DNA of 64,000 nt, taken from Pictodentalium vernedei. Its lineage: Eukaryota > Mollusca > Scaphopoda > Dentaliida > Dentaliidae. Below the pieces are notes generated by a model that saw only the letters and a list, made by a program, of their open reading frames with translations, did not search any database and was not told where the DNA came from. Below are positions 31,110-42,634 of the stretch, one piece after another; within the stretch, counting starts at the first letter, position 1; every line of letters begins with the position of its first letter. Position numbers and translations under genes: made by a program. Location: positions 366,867,704 to 366,931,703 of the forward strand of contig CM062297.1 of assembly GCA_031216915.1 (NCBI GenBank). Direction: 5' to 3'.

Positions 31110-32150
31110 CCTTTGTTCACCTTGGCGATTCGGAGTTATAATGCACTGAGGCGGATAACGCGGCTGTGTTTTAATCCCAGTGAAAGTTACAGCTTGATCT
31201 AAAGGGGTTTGTTTAGAAGAAATTCTCTCCTGTTTACAATAATGTTGTTGTTTCAATAGTTTCCAGTACAACTGGAACCTGTGAATATCGTGTAGGCTCT
31301 AGAGCGACACCCGTCTCACGAAATAAAGGAAAAACACAATTGAATACCAATGATTCAGTACCAGGATAGCTCAAAGCATTTAGATAGGGTAGTCTGTAAT
31401 CGAGTTATCGTGTGGACAGGGTATAGTGGGAGAAGACAGAAATATTTCAACTACATCATTACCCTTTGAACACGACAGGCCATTTTTCCGGCCCAGGAAG
31501 ATGATACGTCATACATTCATTAAGCAGGATGACTACTAAGTAAACGTGTAGGTAGACCAATCAATATTTTCAACGTGCAGCCTTAGGGCTTCACGTTGAA
31601 AATAATAATTGGTCTACCCACAAATAATGAATATGGTCTCACCCAACTGCTGCAAACTGAACTGAGATGGTAGATACTATCAGGGTTTATAAGGTTAAGG
31701 CATGCATGCCTTCCATGAATGTAGATGGGATACTAGGGAAACATAGTTTACTGCGATCAGTAAATTCCAGTTTGTGTAAACATGGTGAAAAAAAGCATCA
31801 AAACTAAACTATGCAGAAAGATAATTGATGGAGACGTATTTTCGGGAGTAAAACTATCAAGCAATCGGAAATGGGTTTTCATAAACAGCACTTAAAGATT
31901 TTCATACAGGAATCGGATAAATTTTTTCAAGAAACCAGAGATAACTTCTGTGTCCACCATTTAATGCGGTTTATAAAATAATCAGAAATGGATATCGAAG
32001 AAATCAGAAAAACATTGTTGTGTACTGTATCTGAAAAATGTCATAGCTAAAATAGAAATGATTTGCCAAAAAACTAAAATTCTGCCCCGATCCGATTACC
32101 AGCACCCCCACCCCCACCCCCTCCCCCAAACCGACTGTCCATAATGTTTC
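31110..32150. other. Non-coding stretch with a hairpin
   Basis: No gene recognised. A hairpin occupies 31548-31621 (GTAGGTAGACCAATCAATAT...AACGTG against CACGTTGAAAATAATAATTG...CTACCCAC). Confidence 0.5.
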
Positions 32151-32154
32151 CAAC

Positions 32155-33730
32155 CTTATATTGGCTCATGGTCAATGTACCTAATATGCAAGTGTGTCCC
32201 ACTTGATTCTGCCCACTTTCAAAACTTATGGCTCCGCCCCCTTTTGGGGCATTGAAATTTACGTATGAATTTTAGGAATGCATTAGAGGGTCTAAATTGT
32301 AATTAGGAATATCTTTACAATATAAAATCACTAACCGCAGGGTGACTTGAAAGACCTTGGCACAATTTTGGATCTCTAATGAGTTTCATCTTGATTTTCA
32401 AAGTTTCCAAGTTGATAATGTAATACTATGCTTGAGATATCAGCATGACCATATTTCAAAATTTAGATCTCTGCCTGTTATTTTTAGCCTTAGATTATAC
32501 CATGCCCTATAAAATGGATTGGGACAACCATCAGTGCATTTCGACTCATTTGATGTTCGTCCCAGGTTCGTAAGTCATACCAAGCTGGAGATATGAGCTT
32601 GACCCACTTTCAAAGTGTTTGACCTCGATCACGTTTTTGGGTGTAAAAATACATGCATGAACTTCGGGAATGCAAGGAGAGGGGGGGGGGGGGGGGCATG
32701 AAATACGATTTTCCCGCCATTTTGAAAAATGCACTCAATGTCCGCTCAGTAACCGTGATCCAAAATTTGAACCTCCATTGTGTCTTGGGTTATTTGGTGT
32801 TGGTCCCAGGACTACAGATCATACCATAACTGAGATATGAATGTGACCCTCTTTCAAAATATTGGTCTGCGCCAACTCTTTTAAATTTTAAAATGCTTTT
32901 TCCAGAAAGTCTGCAAAATGCACTCAATTACCCCGGTTGACATCAGTGGCTTTGGCCCGTATTATCAAACTCCATTGAGTTTCAACTCATTTCTTGTTGA
33001 TCCCAGGAACATAGGTCATGCCCCAAAAGTGATTTCCTGCAATTCTGAAAATTGCACTCATTGACATCTGGTAACCAAAGCGACCGTGACTCATATTTTG
33101 AACTGCCATCGAGTTTCGACTCATTTGGTCCCAGGTGCATATGTCACATCTTGCGATATGAGCGTGACCCATTTTCAAAATTTTCACCATGACATATTTT
33201 TGAAGTGCAAAACTACATGTGTAAACTTTGGGAATGCATTGTGGGGGCTGTCATAAATTGTGATTTCCAGCAATTTTGAAAAAATGTCCACAATGACCCT
33301 TGGGAGAGCTCAGTGGCCTTGACCCATATTTTGAACCTCCATTGAGGTTCGTCTCAACAAGTGTTGGTCACAGGTCCATAGGTCATACCGTGTTTGAGAT
33401 TTGAGCTTGACTCACTTTCAATTTTTTCTGTTTTCTTTTCGCTCCGCCAATTTTTTTTTTTTGTTTTTTTTTTTTTGAGTGATTAAATTCATCCGCTCAC
33501 TTTTTGTGCGTAGAAGTAAATATATGAACTTCGGGAATGCATTAGCCTATGAGGTCATAAAATGCGATTTCCAGCAATTCTGAAATATGAACTCAACGAT
33601 CCGGGTAACCTCAATGATCTTGACTCATATTCTGAATCTCATTGAGTTTCGACCCAATTGTTGTTGATCCCAGATCCACGGGGTCATGCTATGCTCGGGA
33701 TATGAGCGTGACCCACTTTCAAGACACCCC
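32155..33730. repeat. Satellite-like family S, array of about seven units
   Basis: The block GTGACCCACTTTCAAAA (with variants) recurs near 32206, 32444, 32596, 32840, 33163, 33405 and 33707, most often about 240-300 bases apart. It is joined by ACTTCGGGAATGCATTAG, GCACTCAATGACC and TTGAGTTTCGACTCATTTGG blocks. Units are diverged and some are shortened. A 16-G run interrupts the array at 32681-32696. Confidence 0.8.
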
Positions 33731-34290
33731 TAGGGACACTCCCAATGCCCAATGAGCCAGAAAAAACATAGATGGCCAAATGATAGTAACTATTAGTATG
33801 CGAAAAAGCTACGAGAAAGGAAGATTCGTATTTGAGTTATCGTGTATCGTACGGACATGGAAGTGAGCAGAAGACAGACGACAAGAAGAAGAAGAAGAAG
33901 AAGAATAGAAGAAGAAGAAGAAGAAGAAAGAGGAAAATAACAAAATCATACAAAATCATACAGACTAATTAAATAAACACCCTTTGCATGTATGACTATG
34001 AACAGCAAAAGCAGTTGTCTTGAACAAAATGGAATACATATTTTCCCTAAAATTAAATACATTGCAAGAGTTAACCCTTCACTCATGTAAACGGCAATGG
34101 ATATCATATCTGTGTTTCAGTAATTCTGCCGAATTCAGTAGGACATTTGAACTCTTTTTTTAATTGCTAAGAGATCCAAGATGTCTTTGCCTGCTGATGT
34201 AATGAAAGACTCCAGCAGACCGGATAATCTATCATATTAATATTGTGGCTACGAAATTCACCACTCTGATTCTTCACTGAAAGCAGCCTT
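33731..34290. other. Non-coding stretch with (GAA)n
   Basis: A GAA/AGA microsatellite lies at 33883-33929. Nothing else recognised. Confidence 0.6.
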
Positions 34291-34292
34291 AT

Positions 34293-34537
34293 CATCTACC
34301 TAATTCCGGAAGGCAGACGACACTTGCAAATCCAGTTCTGGAATAACTGATGTTCTTCATTTTTTGCGTCAAAAAGATAGCTTATGACACCTCATTGGAA
34401 CGATCTCAACGAACTCGTTCCAATGAGGGGTCAAACGCTATGCTTTTGAGACAATAAATGAAAAAAAAATAGTGAACATTGAATGGTAATTTTTGTGAAT
34501 AGTGCTGGCCGGTTTTGATGGTACGTTGGATAAAGGG
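34293..34537. mobile_element. TTAA-type palindromic MITE
   Basis: Right end GGATAAAGGG followed by TTAA (34538-34541). The core CGAACTCGTTCCAATGAGGG and the flanking GGCAGACGACACTTGC match the copies at 39649 and 62130. The left end is diverged and placed by alignment to those copies. Confidence 0.65.
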
Positions 34538-34541
34538 TTAA

Positions 34542-35300
34542 CTTTTCCATCACTTTAGTCTATGATTTCAGATAGGTCGGTTGACTGGCCCCTTGATCTG
34601 TATATGTGGTGGAGATGATTGCGTAACACTGGCATTACCTGTTTCTCACCGGTTTTAGCATTCTAACTTCAGTTTTAATTTTGTTTCTTGAAATGAGTGG
34701 CTGGTGGAATACTTGTTTGGGCAGCAAAAGGTGCTTTACTGCCTTTGTATATAATCAGCCAACTTTCTTCTCACTCGCACGTCTTCCGAACTAACTTCCA
34801 ACAGCTCTGCCGAGCTAACTGAACAGATCTGTCAATCTATACACGCTTAAACTCCAAAACAGGAAAACGTTTTGTGTAAGCACAAGCGTGCGCGAAGATG
34901 CCCATGAAACACTTATTTTGTACATATATTATGCAATCTCTGTGTATTAGAACATAAACAAGAAACATTCTGTGAACAAAGTTGAATCTCTCTCCCTAAA
35001 GAAGGTGAATATCATATCTCAAAGCATTGTGACTTGTGACTCGGGTCACAAGAAATTAGTTTCACATAATTTCGAGTTGGACAGGGTTCCAGTATATGGG
35101 TGTTCTTCGAAAACACTTGAAAGTGCACCCTTCCCACACACAAACAACCCTCTCCTCAAAAGATCAGCTTTTTCGGACGAAACGTCCCGATACAAAACTC
35201 GACTTGGGACAAAACGCCCGTGCCGAGGTGATTTTGAGGGGAACTGCCCCGGCACCATCTCCAAGTATTGTGAATTGTGGTTCTCGAAATTTCCTTTTAA
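34542..35300. other. Non-coding stretch
   Basis: Two overlapping open frames (34972-35382 plus, 35046-35312 minus) run into the adjacent MITE and match no protein family I know. I see no further repeat. Confidence 0.4.
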
Positions 35301-35510
35301 CCCTTTACCCAACGAATATGCAAATTCAGCAGTTGAAAAAATATTATTTTTAAAAAAATTTCAACAAAATCATACCATGTGACCCCTCGTTGGAACGAGC
35401 TCGTTCCAACGAGGGGTCACATGATATGGTTTTGTTGAAATTTTTTGAAAAATTTGAAAAAATGATATTTAAAATAATAAATTTTGATATCGTCTGCGTT
35501 GGGTAAAGGG
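35301..35510. mobile_element. TTAA-type palindromic MITE, best-preserved copy
   Basis: Ends CCCTTTACCCAACG and CGTTGGGTAAAGGG, flanked on both sides by TTAA (35297-35300 and 35511-35514). TTAA duplication and CCCTTT ends are hallmarks of piggyBac-superfamily elements. The centre is a near-perfect palindrome, ATCATACCATGTGACCCCTC...GGAACGAGCTCGTTCC...GAGGGGTCACATGATATGGT. No coding capacity. It would depend on a piggyBac-type transposase in trans. Confidence 0.85.
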
Positions 35511-35514
35511 TTAA

Positions 35515-36882
35515 AGGATTTCAAGCTTACTGGACAGGGGGAGGGGTGGCTACAATTTTGGGGTTAAAATCTCCATTAAAAAAATAGAAAACTACCCCAT
35601 CCCTCCACACAAAATAAACAAAACAGAATTCTTAATGTAGGCTACATAAATATCGCGAATTGGGGGAAAATATTCACGCAGACATCTCATCTAATATAAT
35701 TTAGGGGGGATGTATCATTACAAGAATGGTTTTAAAAAGTACTTCTAAGTTTGGAGGTGGCATAATACAACACGAATATCTACAACATTGAATGCGGCGA
35801 ATCCCAGTTAAATAACGAATTCCGCACATCAGTGGATCCAGCATATATACGATTCCATTTTTCATTGTTTTCCAAGTCAATTGAATCGACTTTAGAATTC
35901 AGTACCGCATGATCAAGCGCAATCATCATTCCAGTATACATGCACTCGGGCTAAATAAAGCTCATGTCTTAACGTGTTATCAGGTGGGCAATGGTGTAGA
36001 CTGAGAACACTGTTGGGCTGATTGACTATTTTACAAATTAACTGATAGGACATGATTTTCTGCATTTAAGAACTTTCATTGTGAACTTGTGAACTTGTTG
36101 GGCTTTAGGAGATAGAATTTACAAACTGTACCTCAGTAAATAGGGTTCCATTCTAATTCATATTCTATACATTTCATTTTAATAAATTATACTTTAATTC
36201 CTCAATGCTGCTGGCAGATATCCTCGCCGGGACACCAATACTCTTGCCAAAAGAAAAGGGTATATTTTTGATTCTGTTCAGAATGCTTCACTGTAAATTA
36301 GAATAATCATATAAAGAATGACAGCTGGGCTTCATTTGTTTGAATGTCTCATCAAATCCAATCATGACTGCTTTACAGCAGCCATGACTGGATTTCATAA
36401 ACAATTCAAGAAAATACTTCTCAGGATAAAGGTTAAATCTGAAATAAAACTATTTGTACCATCAAACTTTAACTAGTATCGGCGTTATTTATTTTAGATG
36501 CATTAAACCGCCGGAAGTATCCTAAATCCTGTTTGGCTAAGTCGAAATAACTGAAACTGAGAAGACTCATAATTTGCTATTAGACAGCATTTAAGGGCCA
36601 TCTCTAAAAACAACACACAACAGTGAACTCCCAAGAATCCGCCGCCTTTCCTATTAGGTAGCCAAGGCCATTTGCCCTGGAAGAAACTTTCAAAATATCA
36701 AAATAAGAGAGCATGCCAAAACTCTTAGAGCTTAGAGTTTAACTGGCATAGTAAAAACCACATTTCAGGCTCTCTCATGTGAGGGAAAAGAAAGTTTGCA
36801 AAAAGAAGAATAAATTTACCAAGATGAGCCTCTTTGAAATATTCAAGATCTTCTAGCGCTTATATTAACGACATCAGAAACA
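35515..36882. other. Non-coding stretch
   Basis: No gene recognised. A short hairpin at about 36347-36398 (AAATCCAATCATGACTGCT against AGCAGCCATGACTGGATTT) has a relative at 41853-41898 (AAATCTGGTCATGGCTG against CAGCCATGACAAGATTT). Confidence 0.5.
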
Positions 36883-36895
36883 GACCAAAGGTACT

Positions 36896-37302
36896 TATTT
36901 ATTTATTATTTAGTATTTATTAAGGTTTAACGACACTTTAACAGCCAAGGTCATATCGTGTCGATGACAGTTTTACGGGTGGAGGAAGCCGGAGTACCCG
37001 GAGAGAACCACCGAGCAACGACGAGCATCTGCCTGCTCACCGACATCGTAACTCCGCACTACAGCACAGGCAGGGTTAGATTGGCTGAAGACACGTGCGC
37101 CATCGACGTGCAGTACGCCTTCGTGCACGACGTCATCGTGCCCCATGTGGACAATCGGGGTTAAGTGCCTTGCCCAAGGATACAACGCGGGAGTCCGAAT
37201 CAATCGCTCAGACGGTCACCCATCCAAGAACTAACCGGGCTCGACGTTGCTTAACATCGGTGATTTGACGAGAACCGGCTATCGCAACGCCACCGCTCTC
37301 CC
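36896..37302 (-). mobile_element. 5S-rRNA-derived SINE (SINE3-like), young copy
   Basis: Read on the minus strand, the head matches 5S rRNA: GCCGGTTCTCGTCAAATCAC, GTTAAGCAACGTCGAGCCCG, GGTTAGTTCTTGGATGGGTG. It thus includes the internal RNA polymerase III control region. The body continues with GGCAAGGCACTTAACCCCGA and CTCCACCCGTAAAACTGTC-type sequence and ends in a TTAAACCTTAATAAATACTA tail. A perfect 13-bp target duplication, GACCAAAGGTACT, flanks it at 36883-36895 and 37303-37315, which fixes both ends. The open frames over it (36958-37164, 36973-37203) are not genes. Confidence 0.9.
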
Positions 37303-37319
37303 GACCAAAGGTACTCCGC

Positions 37320-38600
37320 AAATCAGTTTTCATGGTCTCTTATATAAGAGGAAAAGATTCCAACGTTTCAAAGTACAATAAATGAACCAGAAATGTACCA
37401 ATCATATATTTGACATCCTATTATATCCTATTATAGAGAAAAAAATATTCAAAAATATGATAAATGGGGTTTTTTTTAGAAAAATTAGGCATTTTACGCC
37501 CTGGTTCTAAACAGGACTGGCCCATAAATTTTACTATTCTTTTTAAGTCTGTAAGAGATTTAGACGCTTTTGTGATCCAAAAATTACAACATTTTACTTT
37601 GCAGCGAGGGATTTCTTTGCAGTTTGCAAACTTTCAAAAATGACTCTAACCGACCGACCTTTCAAGGGGTTTGGGGATGGCAAACCGAACGGTCCTCTAC
37701 GTAAAAAGTATTGGGGGAAACTACTTCTTTGCCTTGAACAGGTATTCATATATTGCGTGGAAATGAAATATATATAGCCTTTCAAGGTCAAAGTCTAAAA
37801 AGCTATCAAGACAAAAGAAAGGCTGGTTAACTGGTAGAGTGCTGGAAGCCCATATTTGGGCTTTATTCTGAATTGCGGGTACCTAAAGTTAAAGGTTTCA
37901 TATTCTGTTGATGTCATTCATATTATCTTGGAGGTAAAATTACTTCATTTCCATCGATTTCCAGTGTTACAATTTATGGGAGAGTGCCCATAGGCACTAT
38001 CCCATAAATTGTAACAGGACAAAAATGTGTGAACAAATCTTGAGGGTGAGAAAAAATTTAGCACTCTACCAGTTAAATTACATAGACTGTACAATTCAAG
38101 GTGCAATATTTGACTAACTGGTCAAAGGTTCGCGTAGATTTAAGTTTGCGAAACCACCACGCGAAGGAGACAAGCGTTCTCGTCATATTTTGCACACTAC
38201 TTTGAAAAGATCTTATTGAAAGTCTGAAAGCCCTGGACATTATGGCTTCACTGTTTTATATGAGTAAGAACTGTGGGCATACCTAAGGAAAGTCACCATG
38301 AAACTGTCCCCGTAAAACTGTATCTTCTGTGAGATGCCCTTCAGACAAAATTTACCCGATTTTCCTTCAGCGGCCCATAGACCCATAACTAAGCGCTTCG
38401 TCGAGACGAAAACCTTATTTGCAGTATAACACCATGGGCCGAATATTCACAACAAATTTCGTCTCCCTCCGACAATCCAGTTCTGAGGAAAGCGATAGCA
38501 AAAATATCGTTGGTTTCTAGAGTACGAAAAGGGGAAAAAGGAAAAAAGCAAGTGCACCGCAGTGTCTCCCGCAAAAATAGCTTTCTGAAAAGGGTGCCAT
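37320..38600. other. Non-coding stretch with a strong hairpin
   Basis: No gene recognised. At 37966-38015 GTTACAATTTATGGGAGAGT pairs with CACTATCCCATAAATTGTAA around CCCATAGG, with one mismatch. Confidence 0.5.
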
Positions 38601-38639
38601 TAAAGCAAGAGTTTTAGAGTTTTATCAGCGGAGAACCTT

Positions 38640-39240
38640 TCAAAATTTGCCGATTTGAATAAAAATAATAATAATTCGAAGGAGCATAACTCCTGAAAAA
38701 CTGGATGAGCGAAGCTGATATGCAAATTTATTCCACTTAAACATCGTGTGAGCCAATATACTAACAATATTTGAAATCCGTCAATCATTATTGAAATTAA
38801 CCCTCGGATAACTTTTGGTTATATGCTGACTTACTTGAAAAATTCTAAGTCGAAGGGATATAGCTCCTGGAAAATTGGGAGGGCGAAGCTGATATGCGAA
38901 GTCTTTTCACTAAAATATCTCGTGAGTTTACATACCGAAAATATTTGAAATCAGTTGGTAATTGTTGAAATTAGTCTCCGGACAACTTTTGGTCGTATGC
39001 TGACTTACTTAAAAAGTTCTATGTCAAAATGGCATAATTGTGGGAAGAATGCGCGGACAAGGTAAGGCTTCATTGGGCGCCGAATGACTATCATGGGATG
39101 TAGGCATGTGAAGTTTCATGGAAATCCAGCCATCAGTTACGAAGGTATAACCGGACGGGTGGACGAGGGGTCGGCTAGACGAACGTACGGACGGATAGAC
39201 GGACCTCGTTTGACGGGGGTTGAAAAGAGAAAAAAAAACA
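38640..39240. repeat. Tandem repeat of about 180 bp with GGACGG-rich end
   Basis: GAAGGAGCATAACTCCTGAA / GGCGAAGCTGATATGC blocks recur near 38680 and 38855, and TTTTGGTYRTATGCTGACTT blocks near 38812 and 38990. The last partial unit leads into GTTACGAAGGTATAACCGGA and then GGACGG/GTACGGACGG simple sequence (39150-39205). Probably the end of a non-autonomous transposon family. Confidence 0.6.
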
Positions 39241-39299
39241 GAAAAAGCAATATGGTTTATCCAATATAATGGGAAAACCATAATAAATGCATATTATGC

Positions 39300-39648
39300 A
39301 TAAGCCCTGTACAGATCAGCGGTGGCTCGGCGCAATGTAGGTCGGGTATTGCATAAACTCAATTTTTCGAAAGAATTTACAAACATTTTGCATCCAGCCA
39401 AGTGCACGATACAGTCGGCATGACTAGGCATATTTATTTAATAAAATTTCGACAAAGAGTTTACATTTCCGTTCAAATACAAAGCATATAGAATTTGTTC
39501 ATGGGCTCCAGTAAATTTATTAAGATCACCCCTACCGCCCAGGAAAAACGAGAGACAAAAAATTAATAATGAAAAAAACTGTGGACACCTGTTGCCGGAG
39601 CAGTTAAAGTTGATCTGCATTTACGAGATGCCGCCCTCCATCCCTTAA
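39300..39648. other. Non-coding stretch
   Basis: No gene or repeat recognised. Confidence 0.5.
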
Positions 39649-39862
39649 CCCTTTACCTTTAAAATGAAAAGCAGACAACACTCGCAAAAAATATTCTTGA
39701 ATAACTAATGTTTTTCATTTTTTGTCTCAAAAACATAGGTTATGCGAGCTCGTTCCAACGAGGGGTCATAACCTATGTTTTTGAGACAAAAAATAATGAA
39801 AATTAATTGGCTACCTTTGAGAATAGCGCTGGTCGGTTTTGGGCTTTACGTTAGGTACAGGG
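39649..39862. mobile_element. TTAA-type palindromic MITE
   Basis: TTAA at 39645-39648 and 39863-39866. Ends are CCCTTTACC (left, from inside the duplication) and GGTACAGGG (right). The core is CATAGGTTATGCGAGCTCGT...CGAGGGGTCATAACCTATG. Same family as 35301-35510 but closer to the copies at 34293 and 62130. Confidence 0.8.
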
Positions 39863-40236
39863 TTAACACATCTCTCGCAGGTGTAAGATGTGCTCCAACT
39901 GTCTCGAAAAAATTGGCAAGAATGGTGCCCAAGCCAGTCTATCACTCATATAACGCCAGTACTGACCACTGTTAACCAATTATCTGGTGCTCCCATTTAT
40001 CCTAAGACCGCTAATACGTTAACCGTTTACACATAAAATACACTTTGAAAAACATTTTCGTACCTACAATACAAATTTTTCTCACTATACTTCGAAACGC
40101 GACAAAATAATATCAGTGTGAAGGTCAGTGCCAGCACTACAATGCCGTGTGATCTGGTCACTCAAATGTTTTAAATATTCGAGTATCAAAATAGAAATCC
40201 CTATTCCTTTTTATTGAAGGTACTCACAATTTTTTA

Positions 40237-41815
40237 TACACCTGGAACTTAATTAAGCACCCCGTGTTTTCTTTCGTAGTGGTGTTAATAGAAACTTCAT
40301 TACTTTCATGTTATCTTTCCGATGGCCAAAAGTGATTGTTTGCGGAAAGTATGGTCTATTGACAAATGAAAGATAACACAATGATGAAAACATGTGGTAT
40401 TTTAATGGGGCTAATGTTTTTGATGGAAAAATGTTCTCTCGACAAGTATGGTGCTAGGACGGTCCATGATGAAACAATGCCGGTGATTACTGACAAAAAT
40501 TATAACTTATGATATCTTGAACACAATAGCAGTGTCTGACATCAGTAGCGAGTATATCCACCGTGTGCCCGGATGGCAGCCTGAACCCTCCTCCTAATGC
40601 TACCAGTGAGCCTTCTGATACGGCCCAGAGGCAACTGCTGCCACTCCTCGTGCAATACAGCTTCCAAATCTGTCAAATTCCGTACAGGCGGATCCCCTCG
40701 TTACACACGACGTTCACGCAAGTCCCAGATGTGTCCCGATGGACTGAAATCGGGGCTAATTGCAGGCCAAGGTGGTGTTGTAATAGCTTTGTTCTGAAGG
40801 AATGCGCTCATAGCATAGGAAAGATGTGTCCTTGCATTGTCGTCCATGAATACAGGGCGAGTAGTGTAGTCAATGGGTGGTTATCAAAATGAGGCAGGAC
40901 AATCGGATTGAGAATGTCCCGGATGTACTGATGACCATTGAGATTCCCACGTACAGCCACCATATCAAGTTTACAGTCATGAGAGAGACATCCCCAGATC
41001 ATCACTGATCCTCCACCATAAGGAACAGTAGGTCTGATGTTCCTGGGCACGTAAGCAGTATTTCTATGCCTCCACACTCTCATGCGACCATCTGTGACGT
41101 AGTAAAGCAGGAACCTACTCTCGTCTGACCAATGGACTGTCCTCCAAGCCATGAGATTGCAATGTTGATCAATCTCCAAACATCGTGTTTATTGCTGATC
41201 GGGCAGAGCTGGACGCTTGATGACCCTTCTGGACCTCATACCCAGTGCGTTAAGATGGTTTCGGACAGTTCTGTTGCACAAACGCCTGTTGGGGAGCCAA
41301 AGGCGTTTCAAAACCCCACTTGAGGCAAAGGGTTCACGCCTAACGAGGCGTGCCAGACTCCGATCTTCCCGAGGAGAAGTCTTTTTGGGGTGGTCAAGAC
41401 CTTGGTCGGTCCTTAACATCGTTGGTTTGTTGATCTTTTCGGACAAGTCAGCTGGTGGCAGAATGACTATAGCCAAGTTGCCTTTCAATAGCTTTGAATG
41501 ACATGCCTGTTGCATACATGCCAACAATTTGCCATCTTAATGCCTCTGACAGTCTCCTCCTTGCCATGTCAACATTTATTTATAAAAGAAGTGACTAATT
41601 TTCATGTTTTTTTGTGACATTCGTGACATTCATTGGAGGCATGCTTCACGTGGACGAGGGGATGCGTTTTGGGGTACGCTATAAACCAGAAACATCATGT
41701 TTCACTAGATGAAATGTTCTGCAAAACAAAGCAATCATTAAAAGATAATAATCAGTAACAGCAACTTCACTGCCATGAAACATTTCAAGGGGTGCATAAT
41801 TAAGTTCCAGGTGTA
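40237..41815 (-). mobile_element. Tc1-like transposon, complete ends, dead transposase
   Basis: Inverted ends TACACCTGGAACTTAATTAA...GCACCCC (40237-40263) and GGGGTGCATAATTAAGTTCC...GGTGTA (41789-41815) are flanked by TA dinucleotides, the Tc1/mariner target. Total length 1579 bp with one transposase gene on the minus strand. Confidence 0.9.
40542..41567 (-). pseudogene. Tc1-like transposase (DD34E family), inactive
   Basis: From the ATG at 41567 (MARRRLSEALRWQIVGMYA, helix-turn-helix start) to the stop at 40542 the span is 341 codons, the usual Tc1 length. Catalytic blocks are visible: VHWSDESRF (first Asp), MDDNARTH (second Asp), and SPDFSPSGHIWD, where the expected Glu of SPIEHIWD is Gly. 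The second Asp and that Gly are 34 residues apart. There are also frame changes in the N-terminal part and near 40860, and an in-frame stop just after PALPDQQ (about 41187). It cannot be active. Confidence 0.85.
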
Positions 41816-41819
41816 TATC

Positions 41820-42630
41820 TTTCAAACTGAGTAATTTTCAGGATTTCTTCATGAAATCTGGTCATGGCTGTTTCACAGCAGCCATGACAAGATTTCATTA
41901 CAAATTTGACATAAGAAATTATTGGTCAAAAAGTCTATACAAGGGGAAAACTTTGTTAAATATTTTCAAATTTTGCTCATTTTCGTGGCAAAAGATTTCC
42001 TATCTGGGCAGGAATGTCTGAAGCAGCATATATGGAGTTGATAGTGGCCGCAAATCCTTCCCTAAATCAACTGAGCTCAACCAACAATAAGCCTTGAAAG
42101 TCTTCAATTTAGTTACTAAAATTTGCTGGGGTGAACCCTGTGCGTGGTATACACATGGAATCATGGGTTGGCGTTCTTGTAGAAGACTCTGTTCTATCAA
42201 TTTAACATTCAGGACAATGGCTTGCTCAAACGGAAATGTTTAAAAAAAATAATAACTGTCACGAGGTTAGCAGCAGCCCGACGAACAAGTAATTATAGAA
42301 GACTTACATATGATTATTGCTTTGAAGACTGTCGTTTAATTCTGTCTCTTTTCAAAAGCAAATTGATTTTTTGCATTTTCTTGTTTGTTTTGTCTAGGAT
42401 CACATGCACGTTTAGTGTTGCTTAGTGATATGTAAACGAATGGTTTGTGTAGAATAGCTTTCCCTCAGACCAGGACGCAGGTGAAACTGGGTACGATCAC
42501 CATATCACCACAAAAGAGGATGCTGCTGCGCAAAGGTTTTGCCTCCTACGGTGAGTACACGAAACCTTTTTACCGTTAACCCTTTATTACACGCCTGTTA
42601 TATGAAATCCCCATCTACAGCAACACAAAA
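41820..42630. other. Non-coding stretch
   Basis: No gene recognised. It contains the 41853-41898 hairpin related to 36347-36398, and TTAACCCTTT (42576-42585), which may be an isolated end of the TTAA-type MITE family. Confidence 0.45.
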
Positions 42631-42634
42631 CCAT

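Noticed and set aside
36958-37203. Short frames over the SINE as genes
   Set aside because: The sequence is a 5S-derived SINE with a perfect target duplication. The other copy does not keep the frame.
36896-37302. Functional 5S rRNA gene
   Set aside because: Only part of the 5S sequence is present, followed by SINE body and tail, with a target duplication around the whole unit.
40563-40892. Plus-strand frames across the Tc1-like element
   Set aside because: Antisense shadows of the transposase gene.
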